The notes under the pieces were generated by a model. That model was not told the origin of the DNA. It saw nothing but the letters and a program-made list of their open reading frames with translations, and did not search any database. Shown here in pieces: positions 24,396-27,200 of a stretch of DNA of 27,200 nucleotides. The position numbers and the translations under genes are program-made. Origin of the DNA: Methylococcaceae bacterium (lineage in GTDB: Bacteria; Pseudomonadota; Gammaproteobacteria; Methylococcales; Methylococcaceae). Numbering within the stretch: the first letter of the stretch is position 1; each line of letters starts with the position of its first letter. The stretch spans positions 1-27,200 of the forward strand of contig JAJRDJ010000090.1 of the NCBI GenBank assembly GCA_028678445.1, read 5' to 3'.

Positions 24396-24530
24396 TCAGA
24401 CGCTGAGACGCTTGCGTCCCTTCGCCCGACGCGCATTGATGACCCGGCGGCCGCCAGGGGTCTTCATGCGGGCACGGAATCCATGGGTTCGCACACGCTT
24501 GATCTTGCTGGGCTGGTATGTTCTTTTCAT
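24396..24530 (-). CDS. rpmH: 50S ribosomal protein L34
   Basis: This 44-residue gene reads MKRTYQPSKIKRVRTHGFRA, then RMKTPGGRRVINARRAKGRK and RLSV, the canonical L34 sequence and length. It begins the rpmH-rnpA-yidD-yidC-mnmE cluster and is preceded by a good promoter. L34 is part of the large ribosomal subunit. Confidence 0.98.
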   Translation of the reverse strand: MKRTYQPSKIKRVRTHGFRARMKTPGGRRVINARRAKGRKRLSV

Positions 24531-24570
24531 GAGTTGACTACCTTGGAACCGGTCTACAAAAGGGGCGGAA

Positions 24571-24599
24571 TGCTAAACCAACGGGTGATGCCCTGTCAA
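24571..24599 (-). promoter_or_regulatory. sigma-70 promoter of the rpmH cluster
   Basis: On the minus strand a perfect TTGACA (24599-24594) is followed after exactly 17 bases by TTAGCA (24576-24571), with ATTCCGCCCC next. This closely resembles known gammaproteobacterial rpmH promoters. Transcription would start near 24564, giving a leader of about 34 bases. The -35 lies directly next to the insertion-sequence remnant. Confidence 0.65.
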
Positions 24600-24968
24600 T
24601 CCTTGCTCAGCTTCATCCAATCGTGCAATGGCATGAGGCCATCGGCGATCTGACGCTTGCCAATGTGATTCTGGATCTACTCGTGCATAACGCTAACCGC
24701 ATCCAGTTGAAGGGGAAGTCCAGCCGCAAGAATCGTGGAGAGACTCGAAATACATGGCGCGCAGTGGAATCAATTCCGACACCATTATTACGCTGGTTAT
24801 GCGGAGCTACATTTCCAGGCCAAACAGTTAGCCGAGGGCCGCTGCCAGTGGCTGATGCTGTTGTGCAGCGATCTGGTCCGGCCTTGGCCCACCTGATCCC
24901 TCGCGGGCACCGCCAGGCCAGGAAATCCCATTCCGACGACCAGGGTCGGTGTTGGGGAGAATCTGACA
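24600..24968 (+). pseudogene. IS21-family remnant: istB C-terminus and element end
   Basis: The plus-strand frame from about 24608 reads QLHPIVQWHEAIGDLTLANV, then ILDLLVHNANRIQLKGKSSR and KN, matching the C-terminus of IstB, the AAA+ helper of IS21 transposition. The N-terminal ATPase part is missing. The following non-coding stretch ends in TGACA at 24964-24968, which on the minus strand gives a TGTCA start, a plausible IS21 terminus. The coding part is an inactive fragment; the outer boundary is uncertain. Confidence 0.65.
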
Positions 24969-25147
24969 AAGTCGAACTTAAGGGCTAGCTGAATAAGTTT
25001 GCTAATCAGGTTTTTTCTTATAGTCTAAGCCTGTATTATTACGTATTGTGGTTATCTAGAGTGCATGAATGAATGAATTCCCTTCATCTCTCTTCTCACC
25101 CACTCTCCACTGCAGAATCAACTTAATCCTTGTTTATGAGGTATTCA
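24969..25147. other. AT-rich leader region before the 80-aa gene
   Basis: This stretch is clearly more AT-rich than its surroundings (for example TTTTTTCTTATAGTC at 25010-25024). It probably holds the promoter of the following small gene. TATAGT at 25018-25023 could be a -10, but no well-spaced -35 is present. I looked for DnaA boxes here and found none. Confidence 0.4.
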
Positions 25148-25390
25148 ATGAGTTCTACCGCCTCCGTGACACATCTGTATTCCCCGGAATTCGAGAAGTT
25201 GGCCAGTGTCTTTAGCCACATTCATCCACCCTACAAACAGGAAGACGTGAGGGCATTCAGTACGCTGTACAGCAGGTTGTACAGAGAGCTTACAGTGGAT
25301 GAGAAGAAGTACGCTGAGCGAATGGTTGATCTCATCATTGAAGGGTTAGAGCGTCGTGAGGACGCCATACTCTTATACGGCGTTGTTTGA
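25148..25390 (+). CDS. hypothetical protein, 80 aa
   Basis: This encodes 80 mostly helical, charged residues (for example DVRAFSTLYSRLYREL and TVDEKKYAERMVDLIIEGLE). It has no signal peptide, membrane segment or recognisable motif. The ATG at 25148 follows GAGGT (25138-25142) by five bases; an ATG at 25136 in frame is possible but lacks a site. It stands alone in an AT-rich pocket between an insertion-sequence remnant and the ribonuclease gene, so it may have been acquired. I do not recognise its family. Confidence 0.6.
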   Translation: MSSTASVTHLYSPEFEKLASVFSHIHPPYKQEDVRAFSTLYSRLYRELTVDEKKYAERMVDLIIEGLERREDAILLYGVV

Positions 25391-25620
25391 TCTCGTCCGC
25401 TGGGATAATGGTGTACAACCGGCAGTTTCGGTCTCGCCCGGGCGCATCGTGCTCGACGTATTCTACAATAGGCACCGTAGCGCAACCCGGTTGAATTCAT
25501 CTGGGCGCAATACATCCGCGGTAAATGACGAGCCTCTCTGCTGAGTATCGCTGCGATCCGGCATGCGGATGAGGTGGATGCCGCGTCGGCTGTGACTAAT
25601 GTCAATCTCACCATCATTCC
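25391..25620. other. intergenic region before the RNB ribonuclease gene
   Basis: These 230 bases hold no convincing gene. TACAAT at 25464-25469 could be a -10 element for the downstream gene, but no matching -35 is clear. GGCAT and ATGCC at about 25560-25582 form a small inverted repeat of unknown meaning. Confidence 0.35.
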
Positions 25621-27102
25621 ATGGCGAAAAAACAAATAACCGGCAAGGACGAACTGCGGAGCATCGCGCACGCCGCGATGTTACAGAGAGGTCTGCTGCC
25701 GGACTTTTCACCCGCCGTGATGGCCGAGACCAACCAGATTTGGCAGGCCGCCGCGGCGTCGGGCGCGGCGATTCGCGATTTGCGCGGCCTGCTCTGGGCG
25801 TCGATCGATAACGACGATTCCCGCGATCTCGATCAGCTCTCGGTTGCTGAACCCGTGGCGGGTGGTGCGGTGAAGGTCCTCGTCGCCATTGCCGACGTCG
25901 ATGCGCTGGTAAAAATGGATTCCGCGATCGACGGCCATGCGTGGAACAACACGACCTCTGTCTACACGGCCGCAGCAATCTTCCCGATGCTGCCGGAGAA
26001 ACTGTCCACCGATCTGACTTCGTTGGGCGAGGGTCAGGAACGCCTGGCGATCGTGATGGAAATGCTGATTGCCCCCGATGGCACCGTGTCGGCATCCGAC
26101 ATCTACCGAGCATGGGTGCTTAACCGCGCCAAGCTTGCCTACAACGGGGTCGCCGCCTGGCTCGAGGGTACGGCACCCGCGCCGCCCACGCTGGCGGCAG
26201 TGCCCGGACTGGATGAGCAGCTCCGCCTCCAGGATCGAGCCGCACAGGCGCTGAAACGGGTGCGCCACGCGCATGGCGCGCTGCGACTGGAAACGCTGGA
26301 AGTGCGGGCCGTATTTGACGACGGCGCCCTAGCCGATCTGCGGCCGGACGAAAAGAACCGGGCGAAGGAACTGATCGAGGATTTCATGATTGCGGCCAAT
26401 GGCGTCACCGCAAAATATCTCGAAACGAAAGGCTTCCCATCGCTGCGTCGGGTGCTGCAAACGCCCCAGCGCTGGGACCGGATCGTCGCGCTCGCGGCCG
26501 TGTCGGGGGAGCGGTTGCCACTGAAGCCGGACCCCGTTGCGCTGGATGTTTTTCTAGCCAAACGCCGTGACGTTGACCCAGTGAGCTTTCCAGACCTTTC
26601 GCTCGCCGTTGTCAAGTTGCTCGGATCCGGCGAGTATGCGCTCGAAGTGCCCGGCCAGCCGTCCGAAGGACACTTCGGACTGGCCGTGAAAGACTACACC
26701 CACTCCACGGCCCCCAATCGCCGGTTTCCCGATCTCGTCGCCCAACGGCTGTTGAAGGCGGCACTCGCCGGGCATCCTTCGCCCTACACCCACAATGATC
26801 TCGCGACGCTGGCGCGCCATTGTACCGTCCAGGAAGACAATGCGGCCAAGGTGGAACGGCAGGTCCGGAAGTCTGCCGCCGCGCTGCTGCTTGCCTCGCG
26901 CATCGGTGCGCAGTTTGATGCCATCGTGACCGGCGCGGCGGACAAGGGAACATGGGTCCGCATTTCCGGCCCAACCGCCGAAGGCAGAGTCGTTCGCGGA
27001 TTCGAGGGTCTCGATGTCGGTGACCGGGTTCGCGTGGAACTGGTCCACACCGATGTCGTGCGCGGTTTCATCGACTTTGCCGCAGTGCGAATGAAACCAT
27101 GA
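25621..27102 (+). CDS. RNB-domain ribonuclease (RNase II/R superfamily, short form)
   Basis: This encodes 493 residues dominated by an RNB catalytic domain that degrades RNA from the 3' end. The metal-binding cluster is at 63-72 (DNDDSRDLDQ), giving Asp63, Asp69 and Asp71, with Gln72 where RNase II has its fourth Asp; similar sequences in this short subfamily may share that change. HSTAPNRRFPDLVAQRLL is the second conserved RNB block. There are no N-terminal cold-shock domains; a small S1-like beta domain ends the protein (WVRISGPTAEGRVV and GLDVGDRVRVELV). The start has no obvious ribosome-binding site. It overlaps the next gene by four bases (ATGA). It is distinct from full-length rnb and rnr. 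Confidence 0.9.
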   Translation: MAKKQITGKDELRSIAHAAMLQRGLLPDFSPAVMAETNQIWQAAAASGAAIRDLRGLLWASIDNDDSRDLDQLSVAEPVAGGAVKVLVAIADVDALVKMDSAIDGHAWNNTTSVYTAAAIFPMLPEKLSTDLTSLGEGQERLAIVMEMLIAPDGTVSASDIYRAWVLNRAKLAYNGVAAWLEGTAPAPPTLAAVPGLDEQLRLQDRAAQALKRVRHAHGALRLETLEVRAVFDDGALADLRPDEKNRAKELIEDFMIAANGVTAKYLETKGFPSLRRVLQTPQRWDRIVALAAVSGERLPLKPDPVALDVFLAKRRDVDPVSFPDLSLAVVKLLGSGEYALEVPGQPSEGHFGLAVKDYTHSTAPNRRFPDLVAQRLLKAALAGHPSPYTHNDLATLARHCTVQEDNAAKVERQVRKSAAALLLASRIGAQFDAIVTGAADKGTWVRISGPTAEGRVVRGFEGLDVGDRVRVELVHTDVVRGFIDFAAVRMKP

Positions 27103-27200
27103 CTTCTGGCGATAGACCGCGCAAACCCGTCGCCTACAAGAACGAGAGGTTCCTCGACAGCGACGATGCGCGTCCGCTGCGCATTCTCGCTGAATACCTT
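27099..27200 (+). CDS. LOG-family (lysine decarboxylase-like fold) protein, 5' end only
   Basis: The first 34 residues are visible: MTSGDRPRKPVAYKNERFLD, then SDDARPLRILAEYL. The segment FLDSDDARPLRILAEYL is typical of TIGR00730-type LOG proteins, which belong to the nucleotide-monophosphate phosphoribohydrolase (cytokinin-activating) fold family. The gene starts in an ATGA overlap with the ribonuclease stop and runs off the window. The catalytic PGGxGTxxE motif is beyond the end, so the call rests on the N-terminus alone. Confidence 0.65.
   Translation, partial: MTSGDRPRKPVAYKNERFLDSDDARPLRILAEYL

Noticed and set aside
24969..25147. possible oriC/DnaA-box region
   Set aside because: The stretch is AT-rich and next to rpmH, but no TTATNCACA box was found; TGTGGTTAT at about 25047 does not match well enough.
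25231..25671. 146-aa minus-strand frame across the small orphan gene
   Set aside because: It lies antisense to a gene with a good start site and has no family features.
1..27200. CRISPR array, tRNA or rRNA genes
   Set aside because: I saw no regularly spaced direct repeats and no cloverleaf or rRNA-like sequence; no computation was run.

Overview
The window looks like a chromosomal segment of a gammaproteobacterium with roughly 58-60% GC. The evidence is the smc-zipA-ligA cluster (ZipA is a gammaproteobacterial division protein) and the rpmH-rnpA-yidD-yidC-mnmE cluster. A Tat-exported high-potential iron-sulfur protein (HiPIP) would fit a Chromatiales- or Methylococcales-like lineage, but I cannot place it further from sequence alone.

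Layout. (1) 1-4398: a plus-strand metal (probably Cu+) operon: a 78-aa membrane protein, a 59-aa GTG-initiated protein that is a free-standing CxxC...CCxGC metal-binding domain, a His-rich one-helix protein, an HMA-fold protein lacking CxxC, and a P1B-type ATPase. The front carries a 16-bp palindrome and a possible sigma-54 promoter. (2) 4759-7210: a MASE1 membrane sensor kinase and a NarL-type response regulator. A 19-bp perfect palindrome follows them. (3) 7386-11907: a HiPIP gene followed closely by a very large gene (1363 aa). This encodes a membrane M50/site-2-protease-like domain fused to a GlmS-like class II glutamine amidotransferase, an SIS domain, membrane helices and a C-terminal soluble domain. 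I know of no described family with this architecture, and it is the most notable item here. (4) 12018-12172: a 135-bp MITE-like element with 23-bp terminal inverted repeats, an 8-bp flanking direct repeat and a GC-rich four-arm core. (5) 12207-18536, minus strand: smc-zipA-ligA. (6) 18689-19439, plus strand: queF and yjdM/phnA. (7) 19440-20750: no intact gene, with decayed IS1595-like and IS3-family transposase remnants. (8) 20751-24530, minus strand: rpmH, rnpA, yidD, yidC and mnmE, with a good sigma-70 promoter before rpmH. (9) 24600-24968: a decayed IS21-family (istB) end where dnaA might be expected. (10) 25148-27200, plus strand: an 80-aa orphan, an RNB-domain ribonuclease and the start of a LOG-family gene.

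How parts may work together. The first operon should form one metal-export unit in which metal-binding domains usually attached to the ATPase also occur as separate small proteins. The two-component system lies directly upstream of the HiPIP/protease-amidotransferase pair, and the palindrome sits in their promoter region, so control of that pair by the regulator is a reasonable inference. The rest is housekeeping: chromosome segregation, division, DNA ligation, queuosine synthesis, ribosome and RNase P components, membrane insertion and tRNA modification. Decayed insertion sequences lie in several of the gaps between these blocks.
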